Shown here one piece after another: positions 11,400 through 22,395 of a stretch of DNA of 64,000 bases. The notes under the pieces are model-generated. The model saw only the letters and a program-made list of their open reading frames with translations. It was not told where the DNA came from and made no database searches. The stretch is from positions 23,338-87,337 of the forward strand of contig WSYH01002423.1 of the NCBI GenBank assembly GCA_036426205.1, in the 5' to 3' direction. Position 1 is the stretch's first letter; each line of letters begins with the position of its first letter. The position numbers were made by a program, and so were the translations under genes. Source of the stretch: Ascaphus truei (Eukaryota > Chordata > Amphibia > Anura > Ascaphidae).

Positions 11400-12188
11400 A
11401 AATGCATAGATTTATTTTTTCGGGTTTATTACACAGTATACTGTACGGCCGGAAAACATCAGCATACAGTACAATATTATCCATCGAAATCCCCCCATTA
11501 GCCGTTTTCTTATCTGAGGAAAAACAAAAAGAAATGTTTTAATGTACAGTTATGGTCAGCCTCTAAAAAAGTACCCAGCCAGTCCCACCAAAATAATACA
11601 GCAACTCACCATAGAATTTCCCATTCAGCTGGCGCGGGCGCCGGTCCACTGCCAGTCCAGCTTTCTTGATCATCCACGTCGATAGTCTGCAGCGGGACTA
11701 GTCCACCTGTAGTCAGCAGGTGAGGCTGGAAATCGCTTAGGTACATGCAAGCTTCATCAAAACTGCACACGAAATCCGGCTCAGGCTCAGGGTTGTCACT
11801 GACAGTGGGACAGTCATTGGAAGCCGGTGCTGGTGCTGGTGCATTGCTTGGCAGCGACAGTCGCTTCTTAGTTGGTTTTAACACGACCCTTTGCCTTTTG
11901 CCGCCTCCATGATCATAGATACGAGAAAAATCCGGTGATACACACCAATACCCTCCAACAAATTGGGGCTCAATACGGTGAAAACAGGGATCACTACAAA
12001 ACCTTTTCCTTACTGCACGCTTCCACGTATGAGGAGTTGGCGAAAATTTGTAAAAGTCATAGTTTTCGATAAAATACTGATAAATTTTAGCAACTGTTGC
12101 CATCTTATCATCTGTTGCATTAATCGCGGCACATATCAAATACGCGTAACTTCTGTTTTTGGAAAGCGGGCTGCACTTGAACACTCAT
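11400..12188 (-). pseudogene. Forkhead (winged-helix) domain gene, diverged copy in the composite transposon
   Basis: Predicted sequence-specific DNA-binding protein. The forkhead signature is clear: RSYAYLICAAINAT, IYQYFIENYDFYKF, WKRAVRKRFCSDPCFHRI, GGYWCVS. The domain is followed by a basic nuclear-localisation-like stretch (GGGKRQRVVLKPTKKR), a Pro/Ala linker and an acidic tail with FDEACMYLSDF. The conserved ATG is at 12188, but compared with the copies at 52522 and 62799 five bases are missing about 40 bases downstream, breaking the frame; the rest stays open to 11606. A 96-base intron (11609-11514, GT..AG) follows; splicing moves the stop to a TGA just past the junction. AATAAA signals lie near 11440. 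Upstream sequence to 12615 matches the left end of the family MITEs. The 5 bp deletion makes this copy probably inactive. Confidence 0.85.
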
Positions 12189-12615
12189 GGCGGGTGGGTC
12201 TCTGGAGAATACTGTAACTGAAACTGGTCTTTGTCTTTCTTTAATATGTATGAAAAGCCTACTGTAAATTGATACATTTTTGCAACCTTCAGTCGCAAGG
12301 CCAAGGCCAAGGCCAAGTTACAATAGCACACTGTGGTACAGTATCTTTTTTAAATGAAACACCTGCAAGCTGACACATTACTGATTCGGCGCATTACAAT
12401 TCATGAATTTCTGCCATCTGGCGGACACACGAAGCATTGCAGCCTATTTAAATCCGAACCATTATCAATAAACCCATCAACCGTGCGTCAGCCGGGCATG
12501 ACCCCTGGCTGGGAACGCAAAATGAACGCGGCATGCTCCAGGTGAACAGCGTGGCATTCCAGGAACAAGCCAGGTAAAAGCCTGTGATTTGTTAGAATAA
12601 AAGCTGCCGCAGCAG

Positions 12616-13230
12616 TACTATCCTTTAGAAAGTGCAGCTCCTGAGATAGGACTCAATCACAATCCAAACAGCAAACGATGAAGAACAGCAGGTGCGCAAA
12701 TTTCATCAGGACATTAAAGAAATTAAAACACAAAATAGTGCAACATTAATTTTTTCAGAGAAATAGAATTCGTATTGTAGACTCTGCAAATTTTACAGTC
12801 ACGTGTTTAACGTGATATTCAGGCAGTGTGGTTATTAGAAGTGACCAACTTTGATTGCATCCCGAGAGGTACTCCAAATCAACACAGGCAATGTTCCATA
12901 GGGGGGAGGGGAAATCCGCATATACAAGGAGAAAAGCAAAAATAGTGTAATATTGCTTTCTTATTAAAAAACACAAAGTATTGCACTTACATAAGTGTCT
13001 TTGTGGTGAGCATTCAGACCACCCTGGGTCAATTGAACAGAAAGCACTCCAAACAGCAGCAGCTTCTGCTCCATGGCCGATACAGCATCCACTGGGCTGA
13101 ATGATGCAGTCTCCGATATGAATGCCTCCAATAAAGTGTCCTTTAGTAGTGCATAACTTCACCCTACGCACGTTTCAACTTTACAGTCTTCCTCAGGGGC
13201 TAATTTAATGTCCTCCAGTGTCTCCCTCCC
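12616..13230 (-). repeat. Penelope-type terminal repeat with hammerhead-like motif
   Basis: Lies immediately 3' of the Penelope-like element (minus strand). At 13198-13165 the minus strand reads CTGAGGA, a short stem-loop, then GAAAC, as in a hammerhead ribozyme core. The 138-codon open frame across 13171-12755 has no recognisable domain and is probably non-coding terminal repeat sequence. Confidence 0.5.
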
Positions 13231-14042
13231 TTAAATAGCCCGCCGCCTTGATTCCCAATTGCGACGCCCTACTTGTGACGTCATTACATCCGACGTCACT
13301 ATGACACGTCATCACGTGTTTGATCGTATTAAGAATGTGTTTGCGCTATAGATACAGCAAATAATAGCGATTTAAACATATAACATGGTATTCCTATTAA
13401 GAGGATAAGCTTGTATATGCAGGTGTCTACCCCAATTAGCTATATTGACAGTGCTGTTTATCTCAATGGTGACACCTTGGGTATATCCGTATGATTGACA
13501 CATGCAGAAACAAAATACCCTCAACAATGTCATATACACAAAATTTGCAACATAATAACACTATATTCATTACAAATTGTCACAATTATGTCCTATATAC
13601 AAAATTACACTCTAATAACAGATTAAGTTACATAGAGAATCTAGATAATTATACAAAAGTCATTTATATAAAATTAACCCTCTGCCATGCTTATGTCTGA
13701 AACTATGTTTGCATAGTAACTAAGCACATGCAGACCAGCACTGACAGAAAGGTACAAATAAATTTTTTTTATTTTTAATCAATATACAAATATTCAAGAA
13801 CCTCATATTGCTAGTAAGGAATTTCTTGTAACGTGGATATCTAAAACATAAGAAGAAGATAATATAATTAAAACACAGATTAAAAGAAACAACTTATAAG
13901 AAGACATATTTCAAATTATAAAAATGAGGGGTATTATAGACCAGAAATTAATAAAACCACATATCATTATATATTTGATAATATTAAACCAGAAAGGCAT
14001 TTATGTCAAAATCGACATGTAGGCCTTCTGGTTTTAATGTCC
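13231..14042 (-). other. AT-rich 3' non-coding part of the Penelope-like element
   Basis: No gene is visible. It follows the endonuclease stop on the minus strand and precedes the terminal repeat. A cluster of TGACGTC-like sites occurs at 13275-13320 near the terminal repeat, perhaps a promoter region. Confidence 0.5.
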
Positions 14043-14922
14043 TTAAATGATGTACTGTATCCAAAAACATTCTCTCTTGGATAATGTTAAAGTTCTATCT
14101 CCCCCCCTCCAGTGGGCAGACACTTGCTCTATACCCATATATTTTAAACCAGAGGGGTCAGAGCGGTGACATTTTTTAAAATGGAGAGATACATTGTGAG
14201 TTTCCAGACCAATACCTATATTGCGTACATGCTCTAAAATTCGGACCCTTAGGGGGCGAATTGTGCGACCCACATATTGATATCCACAGGGACAGAATAG
14301 AACATATACTACATAAGTGCTTATACAGTTTATGAAACTTTTGATTTTTAAAGTTTCTTTAGTAACGTTGAAAATAAACGTATCTGTTTTATTAACCCCA
14401 ATCTTGCAGGCCTTACATTTATCACACTTAAAGGAGCCTTTAGGTTTTTCAGGTAACCATGACTCACTTCCAGATTTTAACTCTTTCCTTAAGGCACTAG
14501 GTGCTAAGCTGTCCTTTAGGTTTCTCGCCTTCGTAAAAACTACTTGGGGATGTTCTGGCAGGTATTCTTTTAGAATTGAATCCTGCTTTAGAACATGCCA
14601 AAGTTTACGGATGATGTTTTGTATTTGGCAAGATTTACTATTAAATTGGGTGATGAAAGGTATAAAGTTAACGTCTCATTTTTACCTTGGGAATTCCTAA
14701 TAGACTGCTTCGATCTAGTGTTATAGCTTTATTTTTGGCTTTCTCAATTGTAACTGGATTATAATTTTTTTCAAGAAATCTTTGTTCCAGTACTTTTGCT
14801 TGTTTTTGAAAAGTGTTAACCTGAGAACAATTTCTTCTAATATGTTGAAATTGTCTAAAGCGGACACTTTTAAGCCAGTTCTCATGATGACAGCTGGAAT
14901 TAAGAATATAGCTATTACAGTC
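14043..14922 (-). pseudogene. Penelope-like element, linker and GIY-YIG endonuclease part
   Basis: Penelope-like elements encode a telomerase-related reverse transcriptase joined to a GIY-YIG nuclease. Here the minus strand carries the region after the fingers-palm domain (SSCHHENWLKSVRF, KAKVLEQRFLE-like), then a Cys-rich linker (FKCDKCKACK), then the nuclease: FCPCGYQYVGRTIRPLRVRILEH with the GR and R-x3-R pattern and the C-terminal ECFWIQYI. Several stops and frameshifts break it. The reverse transcriptase half lies at 24131-24784; the two were separated by the Harbinger-like insertion at 14926. Confidence 0.8.
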
Positions 14923-15237
14923 TATGGGGGCTATGCACTAAGCTCAATGGCTTTGCGTTCTGATTTTCCAAAAAAGCAGGTTCGTTAAAAAGTGAGGCCG
15001 GGGACGCGATTCACTAAGGCCTTGATCCCATTTTTTAACGTACCTGCTCAAAATAGCTCAGAAACGCCACAGCGTACGTGTTGCTTTTTTCTCCCCTTCT
15101 AGTGTTCTTAACCTTTACGTACGCTAGCTGACAGAAAAAAAAGCCGCATGTAACATTCGCATGGAGATTCTCTATCTCCATGCAAGACTGTTACAGGTGA
15201 TCGTACAATAAATAAATACATTTTAATAATATTGTAC

Positions 15238-15490
15238 ATGAGCAGGGGGTCTCAGGACCTGAACTGCATTGGTTTCAGGTCCGAGGACCCTCTACTTCAG
15301 GAGATACAGGCCCCGTTATGGGGTGCCAGTATCCCCTGCTCTTTAAAGCTCCCGCGTCACGTGACAGGGACATTTAAATTCTGCAGGGGATACCGGCACC
15401 CCATGAAGGGGCCTGTATCTCCTGAAGTAGGGGGTCCCCGCGGCTGAAACCAATGCGGTTCAGCTCAGGAGACCCCCTGCCCATCTACAC
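15238..15490. repeat. Long palindrome 1 in the left arm
   Basis: Arms of roughly 100 bases begin GAGCAGGGGGTCTC and end GAGACCCCCTGC and fold around a short GC-rich centre near 15355-15365 (CACGTGAC). The same module, with worse symmetry, recurs at 35785-35910. Confidence 0.8.
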
Positions 15491-15594
15491 TAGTATTAAA
15501 ACACACATAACAATAAACAATAATTCATTACCGTAGCGGCTATCCGCTATGGCAATGAAGCTGCATTAATGTACATTTTAATAATAGTGTGCGG

Positions 15595-15865
15595 GAGCAG
15601 GGAGTCCCCTCAGCTGAACCACATGGATTTCTACCTCAGAGAACCCCTGCTTCCCGAGTTACAGGCCCCGGTATGGGGCATCGGGTGCCAGTGTCGCCGC
15701 CATCTTCATAGCGTCCAAGACGCGACGTGGGCTCAAAAAAGATGGCGGCGACACTGGCACTGATGCCCCAAACCGGGGCCTGTAACTCGGGAAGCAGGGG
15801 GTCTCTGAGGCAGAAATCAATGCGGTTTAGCTCAGGGGACCCCCTGCTCCCGCACACTATTATTA
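15595..15865. repeat. Long palindrome 2 in the left arm
   Basis: Arms of about 110 bases begin GTGCGGGAGCAGGGAGTC and end in its inverse CCTGCTCCCGCACAC. The central part includes AAGATGGCGGCGACACTGG and its inverse. It sits about 100 bases after palindrome 1 with the same outer motif, implying duplication of a fold-back unit. Confidence 0.8.
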
Positions 15866-16129
15866 AAATTTACATTAATGAAGCTTCATTACCTTAGCGG
15901 ATAGCCGCCAAGGCAATGAAGGGGTTAAGGCACATTAGCATGTTTATAGGGGACAATTGCCCCCAATAAACATAGCAATATACAACATACATCCCCCGCA
16001 CCCCCTAACATATACTATACAGTAATGGGCAAAAAAAATATTATCCACATATGGATAATAATGCATTTGCCCATTTTTAATACTTACAAATTACAATAAA
16101 TACAGTCAATATATATTACACTTACCTTT

Positions 16130-16205
16130 TACAGGCACCCACGATGAAGGTCGTCTTCATCCTCATCTTCCTCCTTCCCATGCCCCCTCCAATGCTGCAA
16201 AATAT
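16130..16205 (-). other. Acidic exon-like module, left arm copy
   Basis: On the minus strand an AG acceptor-like end (TTTTGCAG) precedes a frame encoding GHGKEEDEDEDDLHRGCL and a stop, followed by a GTAAGT donor-like site. The same arrangement occurs inverted at 23412-23485, and a related one at 37430-37495. Conservation of both splice-like borders suggests a real exon of an element-borne gene rather than chance low complexity. Confidence 0.5.
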
Positions 16206-16239
16206 ACACAAGAATAAAAACATCCAAAGTTATGTCCCT

Positions 16240-16292
16240 TAACCCCTTAATCACCATAGCGGTTATTAACCGCTACAGTCAATAAGGGGTTA
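16240..16292. repeat. Hairpin module around AGCGGTTATTAACCGCT
   Basis: A near-perfect palindrome of about 50 bases (CCCCTTAATCACC.. and ..ATAAGGGGTTAA). Related copies are at 15880-15925, 23318-23370, 37350-37395, 37760-37805, 63795-63835 and 63935-63990. It marks the Harbinger-like composites and the segment captured next to the forkhead copy at 63 kb. Confidence 0.8.
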
Positions 16293-16539
16293 ACCCACCC
16301 TCACCCACCACTCGGGAGGCCTACATACCCTCCCCCACTAACCCCGCACCCCGTGAGGCCTAACCACCCTCAACCACTACCCAGCTGGGAGGCCTACCCA
16401 CATACCCTTGGGGCCAATACCCCCTCCCCTACCCCCAGTACCCACAATAAAAACAATACACTGCCCCACAATAAACATCATTCTATTTATTAAAAACATA
16501 ACCCACCCATGTGCCCCCCCATAAATACAAGATTTATTC

Positions 16540-17150
16540 TTTTACATACAGGGATCTTACCCCAGGCCCACGGGAGTCCCCGGCGGGCTGACGGGTCACC
16601 TGACAGACCTACAGGGTGCCAGCAACATGTTTCACACAGGGTCTGGAGGCCTGTTGGTGGGTCCCACCAGGCACCATGGCCCACCAGGTGGTCTCCGCGT
16701 GTCACCGTGGGCCACAATGGGGTCCCCATGGTAGGCCCGCGGATGTCTGAGGGGCCCCGGGTCAGACCCAGAGGTGTCTGAGGGGCCTTGGGGGGTTCCC
16801 ATGGGGGTCTGGGGACCCATGGGTGGTCCCTAAGGATCGGTGGTGCCCCCACAGATGTGTGGCCACCAGTTCTTCCCCGCAGGTGTCCCCTGTGGACCCG
16901 CCAGCCTGTTACCCATGAGAAGCCCGAGGAGACCTCAGGTTGTCTCCAGAGGTCTCTAGTAAACCAAAAGGAACCAACCCTGTATGTAAAAAAAATAAAC
17001 CGGACCTATACACTCAATACATCAATCCTCCCCCCCCCCCCAACACATACAGTACAATAATGTGCAAAATAACTTTTATCCAGATATGGATAATAGATTA
17101 TTTGCCCATTATAAAACACATAAAATATGCATAAATCAAAACATGAATTT
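16540..17150. repeat. GC-rich block and AT spacer of left arm
   Basis: Inverted match to 22470-23080. It includes imperfect GGGGTCTGGGGACCC-type units and a run of C at 17029-17041, paired with a run of G at 22597-22613. Open frames here are by-products of the low complexity. Guanine-quadruplex formation is plausible. Confidence 0.7.
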
Positions 17151-17949
17151 TTAATCTTAAAATCACCACATTGCATGTTACAATAAATCCAGCATCACTT
17201 GTAAATATAAACCAACAAACCAGCAGCTACACAAATGTATATGAAATGTCACACAATTGCATGGAGTGTGTACATGTTGCAATTAATCTGTGTATCATGT
17301 AACACTATGCAAAATATATGTAACAATAAAATACACTATGAACAATGTCCCCTAACCACCAATGCCATCATGAAAATCAAATAGAAACTAAGCAACATCA
17401 ATACAATTAGCATCAATCAATTAATCCATTTCCTCAAACAATTACAATACAATACAAATCAATTATACAATTCCCTATTCAATTCCTAAAGCCAAACCCT
17501 TGCCAAAAGAATTCTAATTGAAAGTAACCACACTCATTCTAATCTAACTACCAGAAAGAAGCCATTAAAAAAAAAACTGTAACTAAATACAAATTACATT
17601 ATTCACACCAATGACAAAATAAAGCTGATAAATACATTAGCCATACATGAAAAGAACATAAACATTAGCAAAACAATCAATTATTATCCCTGTATGTATA
17701 TCAATATATATAGATATACATATCATACAGTGGCAATAATAGAGCATAAAATACAATGCATTTACATACAAAAATCACATAGAATACACGCATTCAGTGT
17801 CCGTGAATGTATGAATAGCCATAATTACATAATAGATACAGTCACGGGCATTAAATGGGACTGAAAAAATAAAAGACATGAATCAAAAATCAAAAAAACC
17901 TGTAAAAGTAAAAATAATACACTTTTCTTTTGTTTAATTACCATTAGAT
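17151..17949. other. AT-rich core sequence, no gene seen
   Basis: About 800 bases of A/T-rich sequence between the left arm and the leader exon. It could be intron of the minus-strand transcription unit (donor-like GGTGAGTGG near 17956). Confidence 0.4.
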
Positions 17950-18245
17950 GCCCACTCACCGAAATCCAGGCGACCCGGAAGCACTGGAACCAATCCACAG
18001 GTAACCATAAAATAAAAAACCCTTACAATCCATAATGGTGTCTTCTATCTTCTATTTGTAATCCTTCCCGTCTGTCTTGGGGTCTTCTTTTCTTCTTTGG
18101 GGTCTTCTCCGTCTTCTTCCGTCTTCTTCCATCTTCTTCTGTCACACCCTTCTTGTCTTCTTAGGAGGGGAGGTGTTCTCTCCTCGGCGTCAGGCTTCAA
18201 AATGAGGCGACATAGGCTTTTATAGGCCTATGGCGTCACATTTTG
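17950..18245 (-). promoter_or_regulatory. TATA-box promoter and purine-rich leader of an element-borne transcript
   Basis: On the minus strand CCTATAAAAGCC (near 18215-18226) is followed within about 50 bases by GAGGAGAGAACACCTCCCC and a GAAGAAGAC-repeat frame starting at an ATG (encoding MEEDGRRRRRPQRRKEDP), then an intron donor-like GGTGAGTGG. Upstream lie two TGACGTCA-type sites (18310-18380). A similar arrangement (CCTATATAAGGCC then GAAGA-rich sequence) occurs at 36168-36430 in the other composite. Function unknown. Confidence 0.4.
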
Positions 18246-18489
18246 GTCAAATGTTTCCCACAGTCCTGATTGGGCCGTGAAAAACATGTGATTTGGCCGG
18301 AAAAAAAAATGATGATGTCATTTAAATGCAATGACGCCAGCCAATAAGAATGGCTGAGTTTCAATTGCCTTTAAGATGACGTCATCAAAACAAAGATAGC
18401 CAGCGACACATGGTACGGTAGCCAATCAGAGCGTGGGAACTCCAAAAGACCTACCCAATGCAACTCAAGACACATCTTACATGATCCAA

Positions 18490-21400
18490 TCACAAAAAAA
18501 AGCAAAAAATTCAGGGAAATAATAGAAGAATTCTCCCTGGTCGATGTGTGGAGAGCTCAGCACCAGGGTCAAAGGGATTACACCTTCTTCATTGCCCCTC
18601 ATCAGTCCTACTCGATGTTAGACTACTTTCTGTGTACCAACAACATACTCCAGGATTCCTCCCACTCCAATATCGGCCCAATTACATGGTCTGACCACGC
18701 CCCAGTGGAACTCACCCTCACCCTTCCCTTTGTCAAAAACAATCCCTACAAATGGAAGTTGAATGATTCCCTACTCAACTGCCCAGAGACAGAGACAAAT
18801 ATAAGATGCAAACTCTCCTCCTTTTTCCAGATAAACGCAGGTACGGTCTCGGCCCCGGCTATGCTTTGGGAGGCACACAAGGCCTCAATTAGAGGAGAAT
18901 TAATCTCGATATCGGCCTATAAGAAAAAACAAAAAGCTAAACTCCAAACTGAACTAATAGATAAAATCAAACACCTAGAGCAGCAACACAAAACAACAGC
19001 ATCCAAAAAAATACTAAAGCAATTAAACCAAACGCGAGCAGCTCTCAAACAAACACAATTAGAGGAAGTAGAAAGGGCCCTAAGATGGACAAAACAAAAA
19101 TTATTTGATAAAGGAAACAAAGCCGATAAGCTCTTAGCCTCGAAACTTAGAGGCATACTGCTGCGACACACTTTATTAGAGCAAATACCCAGTATGTACC
19201 TGGCAGATACCTGGAATGCGCCGCTCCTCACCTCTGACAAGCCCCGTTGCATTTGCCTTCCCAGCCTGGGTTCATGCCTGGCTGATGGGCGGCTGATCTG
19301 TTAAATGATAATGATTAGGATTTAATAGGCTGCAATGCTTCGCGTGTCTACCAGATGGCATAAATTCATGAATTGTAATGCAGTATATATATATATACTG
19401 TGCAGTATTGGAGCCACGGGAATAAAATGCTTCAATCCCTGCTGGGAAAATACCTCAATGCACTCGGGCAGAAAACAGTCACAAACCTCAATACACCCGG
19501 GTATACCCGAATTCGTGGGACTAGCCGAGCTCGAATAAAGTGTGTCGCCAGTGTACGGGTAAAGTCACAAAATATCCAAAATCCGCACAAAATCAGGGAA
19601 AATCTCATATGACAAAAAAGAAATAGCACACGAATTTGCTGACTACTACTCTCAACTGTATAACCTACATCCTCTGGGCCAAAATCCGACCCCCTTAGAT
19701 ACAATCTCAAAATACCTGGGGGAGTGCTCCCTCCCCTCCCTTTCACAGGCCGAACTAGATAAACTAAATAAAGACATTACCCTAGAAGAACTAACCGAAG
19801 CCATTAGCTCCCTCAAACCGGCAAAAACTCCGGGCCCGGACGGATTTTCTAACACTTACTATGACATTCATGCTTACCCTGTCCCCTTACTTGCTTGACA
19901 TGTTCAACTCTTTTTTACAAGGAGAGCCAATCCCCGCTACCATCACTGCAGCAAACTTAGCCATTATCCACAAGGAGGGTCGAGACCCGCTCCTTTGTGG
20001 CAACTACAGGCCAATATCCCTACTTAACTCAGATCTCAAAATTTACAGCAAGATACTAGCAAACAGGCTCAACCCAATTCTCCCCAGACTCATTAATACA
20101 GATCAAGTAGGTTTTGTGTCAGGAATACAGGCCTCTGACAATACACGCAAAATAGTGGATATCATCGACCACGTGCATCTCACAGGAACCAATGCAATCA
20201 ATTGATCCTGAGCATCGACGGGCGAAAAAGCGTTCGACAGGATCAGATGGTCCTTCCTAGACCAAACAAGCTGAAGTTTGGTTTTAGTGGTCCCTATTTA
20301 GAGGGTGTTAGAGCCCTCTACCAAAAACCCACAGCATATGTAAAATTTCAGGAGGACTATCAGACCCAATTACAATAGAAATGGGACCAGACAGGGCTGC
20401 CCGCTATCCCCACTCCTATTTGCCCTAACAATTGAACCATTGGCAGCCAAAATTAGACAAGAAAAGGGATCAAGGGGATTTCGATCTCCACAAAGGAATA
20501 CAAAATTTCCCTATTGCGGACGATGTGATCCTGACCCGCTGACCCCCACATCTCCCTCCCGAACCTACAAAAGGTACTCCACCAATTTGGAACAGTCTCT
20601 GACTATAAAATAAATATAGACAAGTCAGAAGCCACTTAACATATCCCTCCCAAACACAACATGGAAGCTTTTGCAGTCCAATTATAAATACAAGTGGAGC
20701 ACCACATACATCAAATACCTAGGTATAAGAATTTCGAGCTCCCATGGATCCCTCTATCAACACAACTACCCCCCACTATTTGATCAAATTAAAAAAGACT
20801 TAGAGTCGTGGAAAAAACATCAAATATCATGGTTCGGGAGAATAATCTCCCTCAAAATGAACATCCTACCTCGGCTGTTGTACTATTTCCAAACCCTCCC
20901 GTAGTCGTCCCACTAACAGCCATGAAAAATGTACAGGCCCAAATGTTCCAATTTATCTGGAATGACAAGAGATCGAGGGTCCCCAGATCGGTAATGTTAT
21001 CAGCCAAACTAAGAGGCGGTCTGGGGGTCCCCGATGTGGTCAGGTACTACTTCGCAGCCCAGCTAAAGCAAGCCGTAGTTTGAAATTGCGACCAGGCAGC
21101 GGTCCGCTGGCTCGAGATAGAAACACATTACGCAGCCCCGCTACCACTTCAGCTACTGCTGTGGTCCCAAGGAGAAAAAGAAGGAGGATCAAGGAGGTTT
21201 GATCTAGGAGCAATGAGATGCACGTGGGACTCGTGGCTGAAAAGCAAAGGGAAGTATGGCCTGCTAAACACCCCCTCACAAATCACCCCGATCTTTGGGA
21301 ACCCGAACTTCCCGCCCGGGTGCTCCAAAAAGCAATTTGCCCAATTTCAGGGGCTTGGAATAAGGCTGGTTGCAGACTTGCTGAAAAATGGAGAGATTCT

Positions 21401-22395
21401 AACATTTAAAGAGGTACGGGACAAATACCAAGCTCAACACCTCCACCTATTCAAATACCTGCAAATTAGACATTTTTTGCTCTCGCTCTCGCAGAACTCC
21501 AAATTTCCCCCACCCACCAGATTCGAAACACTATGCAGTAAAGGCAGGTATCAAAGAGACCTAATCTCTGAGATATATAGGGGGATAGAGTCAGCATCAG
21601 AATCCCCGACCCAACACTATATGCAAAAATGGTCTGCGGACTTAAATATACAAATTGACAATGAGGAGTGGGAGGATATCTGGGAGATGGCAGCAAAAAC
21701 CTCAATCTGCACAGTAACAAAGGAGAATATCTACAAAATTCTATTCCAATGGTACCTGACCCCAGCTAGACTGAGCCAGCTTCCCCGACACCTCAGACCT
21801 GTGCTGGAGAGGATGTGGTCAAAAGGGAGACATGGCCCATATTTGGTGGACATGTCCGGAGATTCAGAGGTTCTGGGTTAGGATCCAGACGCTGCTCTAT
21901 GAGACAACGGGAAATCCTCTCCTCCTAGATCCACTGTCCCTGGTGCTGAGTAAACCCTTTGACGATGTACCCCCACCCATGAGTAGACTGGTCTCTGCAA
22001 TCTTGACTGCAGCTAGGTGCTCAATACAAGCAGCCTGGAAGCAGGTCAAAGCCCCTGCAAGAAACACAGTCATAAGGCGGGTGGACGACGTAATGTCTAT
22101 GGAAAAATTAACAGCTATGCTGCATAAAAAAATTACACAGTTCTGGAACACATGGGACCCATGGATAGGCCCCCAGGGCTTTAGATAAAGACATAAAGCG
22201 CAAACCCTAGTGAAGGGAATAACTCAGATCCCAAACTTCCCCCCCCCGCGCTCCCCCTCCCTTTCCCTCTCTCCAATCCTCCCTTCCCCCTCCCCCCTCT
22301 GTCTGTCTACCCTCCTCCACTCCCAGTCCCCCCCACCCCTTCTCCACTCCCTTAAACCCTACTATTAAAAAATAATGTTGGCTAGCATGCACTCA
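18490..22395 (+). pseudogene. 5'-truncated L1-clade LINE, ORF2 remnant
   Basis: Starts inside the endonuclease domain (EEFSLVDVWR, YSMLDYFLCT, GPITWSDHAPVELTL) and runs through the linker, reverse transcriptase (LKPAKTPGPDGF, NYRPISLLNSDLKIYSKILANR, DQVGFVSGIQASDNTR) and the C-terminal domain to a stop at 22188. Many frameshifts and stops make it inactive; the YADD-type region near 20510 is broken. A CT-rich 3' tail and AATAAA near 22398 follow. The insertion of a 396 bp MITE at 19158 splits the linker; rejoining at TA keeps the frame. It lies inside the 9.2 kb Harbinger-like element. Confidence 0.88.
19158..19553 (+). mobile_element. Forkhead-transposon-family MITE, copy 1
   Basis: 396 bases flanked by TA on both sides. 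Left end CTGCTGCGACACAC, right end inverse CACTGGCGACACAC. The left half matches the start of the forkhead-bearing copies (CTGATCTGTTAAATGATAAT, CCAGATGGCATAAA); the right half matches 5304-5400. It has no coding capacity. The surrounding L1 reading frame resumes after TA, giving an implied empty site. Confidence 0.9.

Larger units (their letters stand above)
5304..12615 (-). mobile_element. 7.3 kb composite TA-target transposon carrying transposase, BEN-like and forkhead genes
   Basis: On the minus strand the element starts at 12615 with CTGCTGCGGCAGC next to TA and ends near 5304 with CCGCCAG. The first few hundred bases match the left halves of the 396-399 bp MITEs at 19158, 32664 and 53776, and the last 100 or so bases (5304-5400) match their right halves, for example the AGCGGGAATAAAATGCTT block. 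Both ends therefore belong to one family. Inside lie the forkhead gene (12188-11400, minus), nested inverted repeats (5574-6310 against 10990-11333), a five-exon Tc1-like transposase (9123-7440, minus) and a BEN-like gene (9281-10767, plus). Either this is one large autonomous element, or a Tc1-like element bounded by the inner repeats inserted into a forkhead transposon. The right end is decayed and no perfect target duplication remains. Confidence 0.65.

Noticed and set aside
12616..12760. Continuation of the env remnant on the other side of the transposon
   Set aside because: The sequence after 12616 shows no Env-like motif, so I cannot claim a simple insertion into env; deletion or rearrangement at this border is possible.
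12755..13171. 138-codon minus-strand protein
   Set aside because: No domain, and it begins within a hammerhead-like terminal repeat. Treated as non-coding.
16490..17134. Several overlapping Gly/Pro/Trp-rich frames on both strands
   Set aside because: They come from the G/C-rich repeated block of the Harbinger-like arm; the mirrored frames at 22445-23249 are the same block inverted.
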